Source: Shewanella aestuarii (GTDB lineage Bacteria; Pseudomonadota; Gammaproteobacteria; Enterobacterales; Shewanellaceae). From it: 64,000 nt of DNA. The translations under genes were made by a program, and so were the position numbers. The DNA lies in NCBI RefSeq assembly GCF_011765625.1, contig NZ_CP050314.1, forward strand, positions 1 through 64,000, read 5' to 3'. The notes under the pieces were generated by a model. That model was not told the origin of the DNA. It did not search any database and worked only from the letters and a program-made list of their open reading frames with translations. Below, one piece after another: positions 38,301 to 45,402 of the stretch (position 1 is the first letter of the stretch; each line of letters begins with the position of its first letter).

Positions 38301-39106
38301 GTTATAGCTTCCCTAAAGAAAGCGAGCTCAGTCTTACGGTAAATAACAACGTGAAGTTTGTGCCATCTAGCGGATTTGCGAATGTGAATATGCCATACAT
38401 TAATGCACCAGGCGTTGTATTTGCATATGACTGGACATTTGATGAGGCAGCGATTCAAAAAGTATCGGCCAATGGTAAAGGGCTTAATTTCAATGTTATT
38501 AAACCGGGCATACATGAAATCATGGTGACGGTATCAGATAACAGAGGAAATTTTGCACACATAACCGATTACGTAGAAGCGGTTGAACCAAATGAGCTGG
38601 AGTTTGTATTGAATGATGTTTATTCAAACAAATATATGCGAGCGCCACTGACTGTATCGATTTATCCAAACGTTAAAGTGGGTCACCCATATGACTTTGT
38701 GAAGGAATACAGTTGGACCATAAATGGTGTGAAAGGTGATGTTTCAGGCCGCGCAGTGGGCGCGTTTAACGATTTGCCAGAGGGTCATTATGACATCATC
38801 TTGGATGTGAAGACTAATTACGGGCAAGTTGGCCAAGAGACGTTCTCTTTTGATGTCGTGGCGAACAAAAATCCAGTGTGTGCACCAACATCTCGTAATC
38901 AATACGGCACTCATATTGTCGATGCGAATTGTAAAGATGAAGATGGACGCATTTTATTCTACAAGTGGATCGTAAACGGAATGGTATTTAGTCCATATGG
39001 TGCTCAAGTCAGATTTACAGAGCATGATTATCCGAACGGCGCTTCAATTGTTATCGAAGCAAACGATGATGCAGGTGGAATAGGTGTTGGTCACATCAGT
39101 TTCTAA
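29303..39106 (+). CDS. giant secreted cysteine-repeat protein
   Basis: 3,267 aa from ATG 29303 (SD GGAG at 29292; an in-frame ATG at 29273 is less likely). Signal peptide MNRLLTFCCLMLLMLSGGSLA. About residues 135-950 hold some 33 repeats of 25 aa (C-x-x-G-Y-x-Y-x8-C-E-K). About 1040-1880 hold some 35 repeats of 23 aa (C-x-x-G-Y-T-L-S-G-S-x-C). The last 1,390 residues are almost Cys-free and look like stacked beta-sandwich/Ig-like or PKD modules, with a twice-used motif C...C-x3-W-x2-LP-x-G. TraN-type mating proteins also have C..GY....C units. Located just before tra genes with its own terminator. Likely a surface adhesin or mating-contact protein (inference). Confidence 0.8.
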   Translation: MNRLLTFCCLMLLMLSGGSLASTNTLLPDIKALALDKLVLDRTGQPITVFETPPIMNSKGEVAKGMTEIILSLDSTAKNSLIVQGKTLSPGGTLNVVIDLTATNGVIKIPAYPAKSGISGLDEYKIDIPKVTAQLCSDEYTYDQANNVCLKVETTNLIYTCPNQSWKATGDLRNCTQETTIAKENCPTGYVSNGNGTCTKTEYQATLPKCESGYSYSTTNKRCEKTLTESAYKTCSDPTYSYNSATNDCRKTITQSVNYDCPTGYNYNSTLKKCERTLTATASKVCSTGYTYSATNNRCEKPTSIDATPVCTSGYTYNGTTKRCEQTLTESANKVCSAGFTYSAGNNRCEKTTTANASIVCPSTYSYNSTTKRCEKTLTESANKVCSTGYTFSSTNNRCEKTTTVNATPVCTSGYTYNGTTKRCEQTLTESANKVCSAGFTYSAGNNRCEKTTTANASIVCPSTYSYNSTTKRCEKTLTESANKVCSAGFTYSSANNRCEKTTTANATPVCSSGYSYNSTAKRCEKTLTESANKVCSAGFTYSSANNRCEKTTTTNASIVCPSTYSYNSTTKLCEKLDTLSAGKVCAIGYTYSATNDRCEKTTTTNATPVCSSGYTYNSTASRCEKTLTETANKVCSAGFTYSSTNNRCEKITNTTPSKTCPSGYTFSATNNRCEKTETVAANPTCQAGYSYSTTNKRCEKTETVSASKVCGAGYAYVSANDRCEKTTTITANIVCATGYTYSSTNKRCEKTETVSASKVCASGYTYSSANNRCEKTTTIAATKVCASGYTYSSANNRCEKTTTVAASKVCATGYTYSSANNRCEKTTTVAASKVCATGYTFKNDRCEKTTTVDASKVCASGYTYNATYSRCEKTITVSASKVCASGYSYSETNDRCEKATTVVATKSCPTGYSDISGQCTKVTSVARPSVCPSGYTYFNSTTCQKTSWVFDADYDPGYGIMVFNPEDNYYWIAEPNGGSRYTSAIYCFSTPAQTSSTSTGNCRALGYYDLDIEMTYNSKTQNGFVKKTDLKSKVDGSCASGYTLNTSTNQCDKTEVTSYLYSCSAGFTLSGTVCNKFETQAFSYQCNTGYTLSGSTCSKLETANFSYSCSTGYTLSGSSCSKLETQAFTYSCSAGYTLSGSSCSKLETQAFTYSCGTGYTLSGSSCSKLETQAFSYSCGTGYTLSGSSCSKLETQAFSYSCGTGYTLSGSSCSRLLTQPNTYSCSAGYTLSGSSCSKLETQAFTYSCGTGYTLSGSTCSKLLTQANTYSCDSGYTLSGSSCSRLVTQSYSNVCSAGYTLSGSTCTKLETQAFSYQCNTGYTLSGSTCSKLVTQSNTWSCSAGFTLSGSTCSKFETDSYTYGCPPTYTTNGSTCSKLLTEPNTYSCSAGYTLSGSTCTKFETQAFSYQCNTGYTLSGSTCSKLVTQSNTWSCSTGFTLSGSTCTKFETQAFVYQCGDASYTLSGSTCSKLLTEPNTYSCSAGYTLSGSTCTKFETQAFSYQCNTGYTLSGSTCSKLVTQANTWSCSTGFTLSGSTCTKFETQAFVYQCGDASYTLSGSTCSKLLTEPNTYSCSAGYTLSGSTCTKFETQAFSYQCGDASYTLSGSMCSKLIFVSNTWSCPANTNLSGDKCLGTDIKAFTYSCPANYTNHNNGSCSLYQSQGYTLSCPDSTYTPNQSTEICEKVLKAAHIYKCNDPKYTLNGSSCSLLLTATEEWICGDLTYNKISETQCRRLTDADLTGKCPANYVRNDNICTLTSKVPQLESCSETYKRNGAECERDVFKAASCADGLLTPSSCICPTGTTLNENTYMCEGVEKSAVIKSCPSSYDLVNGQCEYQHQVGVVYDYCATGMTSSGSNCLLSVSIPATQSCNSPYANISGKCQYTDTLPAGVGGGDVEAKSFEGKFISETSAATLENLAFDAVVSDVNEIAVDVAGGCRLVTTEMLAKGPIKKGDVPCALIWKDLPDGLSGKDNKITGIFNAAGQQKIGYQLKSFNGSSGTPFIVSEGEIVVEVSMPEKPEITDITTRMMNKVVRGFDVYNYDAASKINLTTVLVDPKVYEQVVEIEGLGSCTVPANASSCNIYSDQSFERDENNLQFTSSFKVWGNSKIGGWDKADLTPKNWNIKHDFRGPKIAFTEFNDKKANPPIVNEELGFPVIVNGGEGAIGIVNFRDEVALEDRWWRPTKVDLEFISDDGKKSVNMINVNGMDVLFDVPQSKDGAITLSNYKVLEHVDANGYPFMMTTLTPGVYNVKVTAKDAFNNTSVTNIQQIKVDTPAPQIKVFNKKAMLSGNNTPSVVMIDDLMVVAHNGFEGDTKITSVKIDGREARSINNDEHFKLLTGDGFDLIASQPYELVVEAQDSDGVTTQSTIHFNYLQMEFNFQRKPQTVIQLVEDVGLVVSRTKGLRCDIYGTKAAAALAANDMNHACYIEWSQLPQGMSAESNSFQATAKGGVSDLGMNTAEFTAYIVNKEGKASVVSKDAVTFESIAPSPITLTLDDRLKLADGIYSISVLDRQIGRYQGTSSRANVDIDLSTDAGDSKQYKHNQLPFGETQNFSAYADKLGEANLWDRVPYTLKGSYRLAPEKSTTINFDLVVTPHPYMQVLMELDDTRYASTEKINATISLGVKNNLTNTFDYNIETMGTAWDVYLAFKNGTDYEPISEAIQIGSDGKGVLQIDADIIFNRNEAVYAVAEARSPFPEIEIVRVSIPRSISVVKGTAVDGEIVSRVVHSRIPAAFDLRFDTQSFQDFMVMGEIKWQRDIGGVWTDMTELTGRQYVSVKSVEPETIDVRAVITNKVTGAITETEKLRLISFDTPKLRVDGVTQAIAGQSIELTAVDISGGDQSGGLIVEWSTDGEIWEKGDETYIVNVEESSLRIHARMKYANTADDINQGQWSTAVKYISVTKPKPMTMSVVRPSMAEVNTEISLKMMVSNPFESTGIALLTEWLLPDGSIINDEKEITYTLQESDLDDANRVTFIAKAWLDGFKDVTLGEANAVMNTFSYSFPKESELSLTVNNNVKFVPSSGFANVNMPYINAPGVVFAYDWTFDEAAIQKVSANGKGLNFNVIKPGIHEIMVTVSDNRGNFAHITDYVEAVEPNELEFVLNDVYSNKYMRAPLTVSIYPNVKVGHPYDFVKEYSWTINGVKGDVSGRAVGAFNDLPEGHYDIILDVKTNYGQVGQETFSFDVVANKNPVCAPTSRNQYGTHIVDANCKDEDGRILFYKWIVNGMVFSPYGAQVRFTEHDYPNGASIVIEANDDAGGIGVGHISF
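29708..32144 (+). repeat. 75-bp coding tandem repeats (type A)
   Basis: About 33 degenerate copies encoding 25-aa units of the form CxxGYTYSSxNNRCEKTTT. Units 8-10 and 12-14 are nearly identical, showing a recent 100-aa block duplication, and units often alternate in pairs (50-aa higher-order period). Confidence 0.85.
32417..34945 (+). repeat. 69-bp coding tandem repeats (type B)
   Basis: About 35 copies encoding 23-aa units of the form CxxGYTLSGSxCSKLETQAF. A block with CGDASYTLSG occurs three times at regular spacing, a higher-order duplication. Separated from type A by a non-repetitive stretch of about 90 residues. Confidence 0.85.
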
Positions 39107-39124
39107 AACTGTTAACTAGAACTT

Positions 39125-39160
39125 AAAAGGCTGAATTAGTGATTAATTCAGCCTTTTTTT
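39125..39160 (+). terminator. intrinsic terminator of the giant gene
   Basis: AAAGGCTGAAT ... ATTCAGCCTTT stem, followed by TTTTTTT. It separates the giant gene from the tra genes that follow. Confidence 0.88.
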
Positions 39161-39175
39161 ATGGAAAAACAATCG

Positions 39176-39214
39176 CGCTAATTTAAGGTGTCCAAAATCG
39201 CAACGCTAATTTAA
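39176..39214. promoter_or_regulatory. two CGCTAATTTAA sites (2 and 3 of 4)
   Basis: Copies at 39176-39186 and 39204-39214, 28 bases apart, upstream of the S26 peptidase gene. The second is inside CCAAAATCGCAACGCTAATT, close to the sequence in front of the helicase gene at 46425. Possible activator sites for tra and helicase promoters. Confidence 0.45.
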
Positions 39215-39272
39215 TTAATTCACATTAAATCTATTTAAAATTCCAACATTGGATTTTTATTTGGGGTGTGAA

Positions 39273-39746
39273 ATGAGGAATGTCATTGTCAGTTTTACAT
39301 TGATTGCTGCTTTGGTGTTGAGTTTTAACGTCATGTTCACCTTTGCTGTTCCTACCCAAGAATATTCCTGTCTCAACGCGAGTTATTTTTTAGTCGATAA
39401 AACAGACAAAAGCGTTAGTCGAGAGCGATTAATCGCATTCAAGTTGCCTGCGCAAACGCCTTATTTTAACCAAGGCACACGTTGGATAAAAAAATTGGTA
39501 GGTATGCCCGGTGACACAATAAAAGTGACAAAAAGCTCAGTGTTTGTGAATGACATCGAATACAAAAATGACATGAATACGTTGTTAATGAAATTAAATA
39601 TGGATGCGGCCAGTGTCGAGCGAGAAATGGTACTCGATGATGATGAATATTTCGTTGTTGGAGAAACATACTTGTCATATGACTCAAGGTTTTGGGGTGT
39701 CATTAGTCAAAAGGATGTAATAGGTAATGCTTATGCGATTTTGTAA
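39273..39746 (+). CDS. TraF/TrhF-type S26 signal peptidase
   Basis: 157 aa from ATG 39273. An N-terminal membrane anchor is followed by S26 peptidase elements: a Lys-containing WIKKLVGMPGD and DSRFWG near the end, with the Ser presumably in CLNASYFLVD. Conjugative S26 peptidases mature pilin or related proteins in the inner membrane. It overlaps the traW start by about 14 bases. In SXT-like elements trhF lies at this same position before traW. Confidence 0.78.
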   Translation: MRNVIVSFTLIAALVLSFNVMFTFAVPTQEYSCLNASYFLVDKTDKSVSRERLIAFKLPAQTPYFNQGTRWIKKLVGMPGDTIKVTKSSVFVNDIEYKNDMNTLLMKLNMDAASVEREMVLDDDEYFVVGETYLSYDSRFWGVISQKDVIGNAYAIL

Positions 39747-40890
39747 GTTGGCTTGTGCTTTTTCATTGTTGATCTGCAATATTGGATTCGCCAATACGGT
39801 CGATACGGGCATTTCCACGGAGGAAGCAGTAGCGAAGGCTAAGTTGAATGGATGGTTTGAAGGATTAGACCTTTCTGGACAGCAAAAAGCGACATCTAAA
39901 GATGTTGAAACTTTCTTAAACAATGCTCAATCCCAAGTTGCGGCTATTACAAACGAAGCACTTGAACTGACAGATCAAGAAATTAAACCAAGTTCACCTG
40001 TCATGATGTTCGTGAGTTTATCGATGCCAAGAGCCGCTTTAAAAGATGCGTTAAAAAATGCCGCATCAACTAACACAACGGTTTATATCAATGGAATGTT
40101 CGAGGGTGATAAGAAAATACTCGATACCATGATGCGTTTGGAAGTCATCGCAAAAGATTTGCCCATAAAACCGAATGTTAAATTTGGTCCAACTTGGTTT
40201 ACTCAATATAACATTCAGCGAGTACCTGCCTTGGTGTTTGATGATAATCAAATACAAGTTCAGATGAAGGGGATGACTCAATTAGATTTTTTCAATGAGA
40301 AGTTAAAAACCATCACGAAAAGCACTGATTTTGGTGAATACGGTGCGACATATCCAGTAGAAGAAGTTTCATTGATAGAGCAAATTCGCCAGTTAATGTC
40401 AGGTATAGACTGGGAATCAAAACAAAAAACCGCAGTAGCCCGCTTTTGGAAGAAACGCACAAACACTCTGCTCGATACGACACTAGAAGATCACACATAT
40501 TACATAGATCCGACGGTTCACGTTCAAAAAGACATCGTAAATAAAGCGGGAGTGGTACTTGCTAAGCAAGGCACAACCATTAATCCATTGTTGGCGACTT
40601 CTGCATATTTAGGTTTGTACATTATTAATCCGTTAGATCCACGACAAATTAAATGGCTCGATACACACCAAGACAAATTTGATTATCGTGATCAAATTAT
40701 CGTGACACAGATTGATGCGTCACGGGGGTGGGAGCATTTAAGTGAGCTAAGAAAGCGTTATAAGCGTGAGATTTTTCTACTAGAAAAAGAATTGGTTACT
40801 AAGTTTGCATTAAAGGCTGTGCCATCAAAAGTAAGCGTTGAAAAAGGTTTTCTACGCATTGATGAAAAAGGGATGAGGTCAGTTCAATGA
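39733..40890 (+). CDS. traW: TraW/TrbC fusion, conjugative type IV secretion
   Basis: 385 aa. A signal peptide (LACAFSLLICNIGFA) precedes a TrbC-like thioredoxin-fold domain (VMMFVSLSMPRAALKDALKNA ... RVPALVFDD, about 90-200) and a TraW-like C-terminal part (PTVHVQKDIVNKAGVVLAKQGTTINPL). Periplasmic pilus-assembly protein. ATG 39733 is preferred (AGG 8 bases upstream) over ATG 39727. The stop overlaps the next start as ATGA. Confidence 0.85.
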   Translation: MRFCKLACAFSLLICNIGFANTVDTGISTEEAVAKAKLNGWFEGLDLSGQQKATSKDVETFLNNAQSQVAAITNEALELTDQEIKPSSPVMMFVSLSMPRAALKDALKNAASTNTTVYINGMFEGDKKILDTMMRLEVIAKDLPIKPNVKFGPTWFTQYNIQRVPALVFDDNQIQVQMKGMTQLDFFNEKLKTITKSTDFGEYGATYPVEEVSLIEQIRQLMSGIDWESKQKTAVARFWKKRTNTLLDTTLEDHTYYIDPTVHVQKDIVNKAGVVLAKQGTTINPLLATSAYLGLYIINPLDPRQIKWLDTHQDKFDYRDQIIVTQIDASRGWEHLSELRKRYKREIFLLEKELVTKFALKAVPSKVSVEKGFLRIDEKGMRSVQ

Positions 40891-41042
40891 AATTAATTAC
40901 TCTCGCGTTGGGCGTTGTTTTAGGCATTTATTTGGCATACAACTATCCCGATATCGCCGCCAATATTTTTGCCAACTTCATACTTTTTGCAGAATGGTTA
41001 GGTAATGCAGTAAGCCAAATGATGAGCGGAGTCATACAGTGA
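40887..41042 (+). CDS. 51-aa membrane protein between traW and traU
   Basis: One hydrophobic N-terminal segment (LITLALGVVLGIYLAYNY) and an amphipathic tail. ATG 40887 overlaps the traW stop and its TGA overlaps the traU GTG, so all three are translationally coupled. Not recognised, but its placement argues that it is a real conjugation gene. Confidence 0.7.
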   Translation: MKLITLALGVVLGIYLAYNYPDIAANIFANFILFAEWLGNAVSQMMSGVIQ

Positions 41043-42066
41043 AGATTTTGCAAACTCTGTTATTGGTGGTGATGTTATCTATTTGCAGTAGTGCGAATGC
41101 AGCCAGCGCGAACGCAATTTGCAAAGACGCACAAATTTGGACAAAAATTTTAGACCAGATTTGTTGGAGCTGTTTTACTGAGGGATTATCCCTGATGGGA
41201 TAGGCAAGAAACCTGATGGCGCTTCAAATAATAATCCTGTTTGTGCCTGCACTGATAATTTGGGTGTACCGTATGTCGGTACAAAGCTATCCTATTTTGC
41301 ACCTTTACGTTTAATCGAAACGACTCGATTACCCTACTGCTCGCCATCGTTGGGCGGTGTTACATTGCAAGATGACTTTACGGGATTGGGCTTTAAACAA
41401 GACGATAGGGGGTTTTGGCACTCTCACTATTTTGCTTTTCCGCTTATGGAAATGCTTGAAATTTTATATATCGACTGTCATCAAGATGGCTATGTTGATT
41501 TAGATTTGATGTATCTCTCTGAAGTTGATCCAACATGGTCTAATGATATTCTCGCACTTTTACTCTCACCTGAAGCGATATTATTTGCGACACCATTAGC
41601 AGTCCCTTGGTGTGCAACAGATTGTGCCCTTGTCTCAGCTGATAAGGCGCCTGAAAGTACATTTGGTTGTGCCGGTTGTGATGGGAATTTATATCCCTTT
41701 ACAGGGCGGGTTATAGGTCAAATTGATACGGTAGCGCAAACCAGTTTAATTGCTCAGCGTATGGTGAGTTCACTTCATCGAAAAGGGTTATCCAAAAAAA
41801 CGATGGGTACAGAAGCGGTATGTAAAGCTTCCTATGCGCCTTTTACTCCTCGTTCTCAGTACAAATTCAGCATGATTTACCCAAAAGCAGAGGCCGATGA
41901 AACTCAAAATGATGTTTCTGGTTGTTGTCACCCGATGGGGCAAAGTACAAATCTATGGTGTTTGCCTGTTGGTGGTCGAATGCGGCCAGGTAAAGAAGAT
42001 GCCGTATATATGCTGTGGCAATTTAAAGAATGTTGCATGAATTTACTGGGCGGCACAGGTAGCTAA
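41039..42066 (+). pseudogene. traU: TraU with a one-base frameshift near its start
   Basis: TraU is a periplasmic conjugation protein of about 330 aa. GTG 41039 opens a signal peptide and the TraU entry ICWSCF, then the frame stops at TAG 41201-41203. From GGG 41182 the -1 frame continues as IIPDGIGKKPDGASNNNPVCAC ... TTRLPYCSPSLGG to TAG at 42064-42066, with the Cys-rich TraU body. Adding one G in the run at 41181-41184 gives a continuous 342-aa protein, so a homopolymer sequencing error is as likely as a real mutation. Confidence 0.8.
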
Positions 42067-42069
42067 TTG

Positions 42070-45000
42070 ATGATTAGAGATAATTTTTGGCGAATTGTTA
42101 TTACCTATATCACATCATTTTGTATGGTGGCTGGTGGGTTACATTGGGCGTTCTTCTTTACTATTTTGGGATCTGTGACAGCATTTGATGTTTATGCTGT
42201 TGATGAAATCAAACAGCGTTTAGAGACAACACATCAATTAGATGAAGCCAAAAATGTCGATGGTACAGATTTGTATAATAAAATTCTGGACCGCAATGAT
42301 CAGTTATCGAGTAATCCGCATTTAGAACAAGAATTGTTAAATAAAGATTATGGAGTAGGCCGAACCTTAGATTTTGGCCAATACCCTGATGTCGATTTTG
42401 CTGAGGAATATAAAGCTTATTTAGATGATGGATTAGGTGTCAAGGAACAAGGTAAAGCACCCGCTATGACTGACGGTAATATTGATGTTCAATATTATGA
42501 AAAGTCGAGTGTTAAGTTAGAGCGTGACGAAGATGGCAATATAGTCACAACACTTATCCCAGTTGATGAACGAGGTGAGTTAAAAACCTCAATTGATGCA
42601 AAAGAGGCGTTTAGTTCTCAAGTAGATCGAGATGATGCGGAGTTTAACGCACCAAGTAACTACGGTGATGAAGACGCTTACCTTGATGATATGAAAAAAC
42701 AGTATTTAAATGCCAGTGATGCAAAGACCATGGAGTCTGAAGCTTACCGTTCAATCATCAAGGCCAATAACGATAATCCAGCCCCAAGAGTAAAAAGTGA
42801 TGCTTACTTTTTAAAACCCGGCAACGATTCATTAACGGATGCAAGGGATGGACAAGGTATTTGGGCTCAAACTTGTAGAGATGAAACCATAACAGAGACC
42901 GAAAAAGTTCAAGTACCTGTTTGGGAACCCAAAGTATGCCAAAAACCCAATCATCAAAACTTAGGATTTTGTGAGATAACGAGAGTCCTTGAAGAAAGTC
43001 CTGATAATCCAAATGAATATATAGAGAAGTACACTCAAAATCCTGCTGGATGTGCAGATAAATTAGGTTGGGAACCATCTTGTCCACTTGATAATTTGAT
43101 TGCTAATAATAACGCATTTATCAATCCAATTGATGTATATGTGAGTAATGAACAACCGTTTTTTGGAAACAAATTGCGTGGTTCACCTATGGTCATGAGC
43201 GCGTTTGACTTATCAATGAGTGCGGCAATGGCGGCTAGCTCAGGCACGATAAATGGCTTGGATTATTATATAAGAGTGGGAAATTATTTTTCAGGTGAAC
43301 GTGTCGATCCTGATCAACTGTTAAAATTCACTCATGTACGCGGAGATGTCACTTTTAGTAATGGAATGTTAGAAACCATTATGAATATTGAGCATGTTAT
43401 TGATAATCAATATTTAGTATCATATAAGTACGATACACCAATTGGTGTATGTGATACGCAAAACATAGATTTCCTTTCCTCCTCATATCCCAACCCAAGA
43501 CGCCCTAAGTATATTAATTCGGCTAATGATCCTTATCTCTTAGAGCAATGCTTTGTTAATATTGATGGGGGTACTAAGGATTTTTCTTGTACCTACAAAT
43601 CTGCTGCATGTAGCGCTAACCCAAAACCACCTTATGAATGTCCAGTTTATGTACCAGAAGCTGAGGTAGATGATTTTTGTACATTTGATGAGTGGGAGGT
43701 TATTGACCAAGGCACATATAATTATTCTCAAAATATCATTAAGAACATGCCCAAAATGTTTGCCGGTGATCCAAATCCAGAAGCCGTTTATGGTGGTGAT
43801 GAAAATGGTGAAGGCGGATATCACGTAGCAACTTGGAAAATAAATGCAAAAGGTTATAGCTGTGATCCGCTAAAAAGTGGTGAGTATTGTGTGATGCTCT
43901 TAAACAAAGAAACCGAAGAGTTTGAAGAACACTGTTATAACTACGAGGAATTTAAGCAACTAGAAGGAAGTTGTGCTGTTTACGAAAATAATGAGAAGTG
44001 TGAACAAACAGACAGAAGTTGTGCTGAAGGTTGGTTTAATTCACAAACTAACACTTGCTATATGTACACTGACGAATATCGTTGTGACGTCTCTACTCCT
44101 TACGAAAAAACCACTACCAAAACCAAAAATGTGTGTGCCGGTATGCTGCCGTGTGTTGGCGACGACTGCGACTACGGTGGAGAAGAAAGCAGTGATGACT
44201 TTGAAAATGCGGTATTGATGGCCTCAATTTCACAAACAGTGGCCGATGACTCCAACTGTGTAAATACTGATCCGAATACCTGTGAAATATTCCCTGGAGA
44301 GCCAAAATATTGTAGTTGGGAAGTGTCGGGCCTTGGGAACAATTGCTGTGATGCCCCAAGTGGGATTAACTACATTGAGCTAGCCATGATGGGCTATAAA
44401 ATGATGCAAACAGAAACGTTTAAGTCGGTATCATCAACACTTTCAGGTGGATTCACAGACAAAGTTGGCGGCATGTATTCAGACTTTTCCGCTATGTTAG
44501 TTGATGGTTGGAATACCGGTTCAAAGGTTGTGGTGGATTTTGCCAGTTCAGTGATGGGTGATCCAGAGTTTATGAGTGGTGTAGCAGAAACCGTCTCGAC
44601 AGGTGGTGCGAGTGTGACTGAAGCGATTAACGGAGTCATGCATACCATCCAACAACAAATTTACTCAACGCTGAATAATCTTTTACCTGAAGCCTTAGCC
44701 GATATGCTGTTTCAAGAGGTGACAGCCGAATCAGCGGAAAGGCTAGGAGCGCAGATAGGGGATACAGTTTTAAGTGATGGTATGAGCCAAATGTTGAGCG
44801 TAATAAGCTTTATAGGATGGGTCTACACCATCTATAACGTGGTGAAAATTTTAGCGAACCTATTAACTCAGTGCGATGAAGAAGAGCAAGATATGGGTGT
44901 TAAAATCGCACAGAAACAATGTTTTAAAGTCGGCAAAAGTTATTGTGCTGAAGATATTTTAGGCATTTGCTATTTAAAACGACAAGATTGGTGTTGCTAC

Positions 45001-45402
45001 TCGTCTATGTTGGCAAGGATTATAGGTGATCAAGGCTCCAAACAGTTAGGTAAAGATATGAATAGCTGTCCGGGCTTTACGATAGATGAGTTTTCAAGAG
45101 TCGATTTTGATAGGCTCGATTTATCTGAATGGCTGGCTACCATGTATGAAGCTGACATCATATCAACCACAGGATATGACATTGAGCGTTTGACAGGAAC
45201 AGGGCGAACAATGGGCAACAATACTTGTGATAGCGGGGATGCGGATTGTGAGGAAATGACTCGAATTAACGCAGAAGATAGAGCGGTAGATATGTTTAGC
45301 GGTGATATGAGCGACACAGCTAACCAGCTGAAAGATAATTTCGATCCTGAGCAAATCGATTGTTCGATTTACCCAAGACCGCTAATTTGTGAAATGAATT
45401 AG
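42070..45402 (+). CDS. traN: TraN mating-pair stabilisation protein
   Basis: 1,110 aa from ATG 42070. N-terminal hydrophobic segment, then a long acidic helical region (about 40-230) and a Cys-rich body with many C-pairs (CAEGWFNSQTNTCYMY, CVNTDPNTCEIFPGEPKYCSWE, CCDAPSGINYIELAMMGYKMMQ, CCYSSMLARIIGDQG) typical of TraN C-termini. Outer-membrane adhesin that stabilises mating pairs. A hydrophobic stretch MLSVISFIGWVYTIYNVVKI lies near residue 910. Convergent with the following lipoprotein gene, overlapping by 4 bases. Confidence 0.88.
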   Translation: MIRDNFWRIVITYITSFCMVAGGLHWAFFFTILGSVTAFDVYAVDEIKQRLETTHQLDEAKNVDGTDLYNKILDRNDQLSSNPHLEQELLNKDYGVGRTLDFGQYPDVDFAEEYKAYLDDGLGVKEQGKAPAMTDGNIDVQYYEKSSVKLERDEDGNIVTTLIPVDERGELKTSIDAKEAFSSQVDRDDAEFNAPSNYGDEDAYLDDMKKQYLNASDAKTMESEAYRSIIKANNDNPAPRVKSDAYFLKPGNDSLTDARDGQGIWAQTCRDETITETEKVQVPVWEPKVCQKPNHQNLGFCEITRVLEESPDNPNEYIEKYTQNPAGCADKLGWEPSCPLDNLIANNNAFINPIDVYVSNEQPFFGNKLRGSPMVMSAFDLSMSAAMAASSGTINGLDYYIRVGNYFSGERVDPDQLLKFTHVRGDVTFSNGMLETIMNIEHVIDNQYLVSYKYDTPIGVCDTQNIDFLSSSYPNPRRPKYINSANDPYLLEQCFVNIDGGTKDFSCTYKSAACSANPKPPYECPVYVPEAEVDDFCTFDEWEVIDQGTYNYSQNIIKNMPKMFAGDPNPEAVYGGDENGEGGYHVATWKINAKGYSCDPLKSGEYCVMLLNKETEEFEEHCYNYEEFKQLEGSCAVYENNEKCEQTDRSCAEGWFNSQTNTCYMYTDEYRCDVSTPYEKTTTKTKNVCAGMLPCVGDDCDYGGEESSDDFENAVLMASISQTVADDSNCVNTDPNTCEIFPGEPKYCSWEVSGLGNNCCDAPSGINYIELAMMGYKMMQTETFKSVSSTLSGGFTDKVGGMYSDFSAMLVDGWNTGSKVVVDFASSVMGDPEFMSGVAETVSTGGASVTEAINGVMHTIQQQIYSTLNNLLPEALADMLFQEVTAESAERLGAQIGDTVLSDGMSQMLSVISFIGWVYTIYNVVKILANLLTQCDEEEQDMGVKIAQKQCFKVGKSYCAEDILGICYLKRQDWCCYSSMLARIIGDQGSKQLGKDMNSCPGFTIDEFSRVDFDRLDLSEWLATMYEADIISTTGYDIERLTGTGRTMGNNTCDSGDADCEEMTRINAEDRAVDMFSGDMSDTANQLKDNFDPEQIDCSIYPRPLICEMN

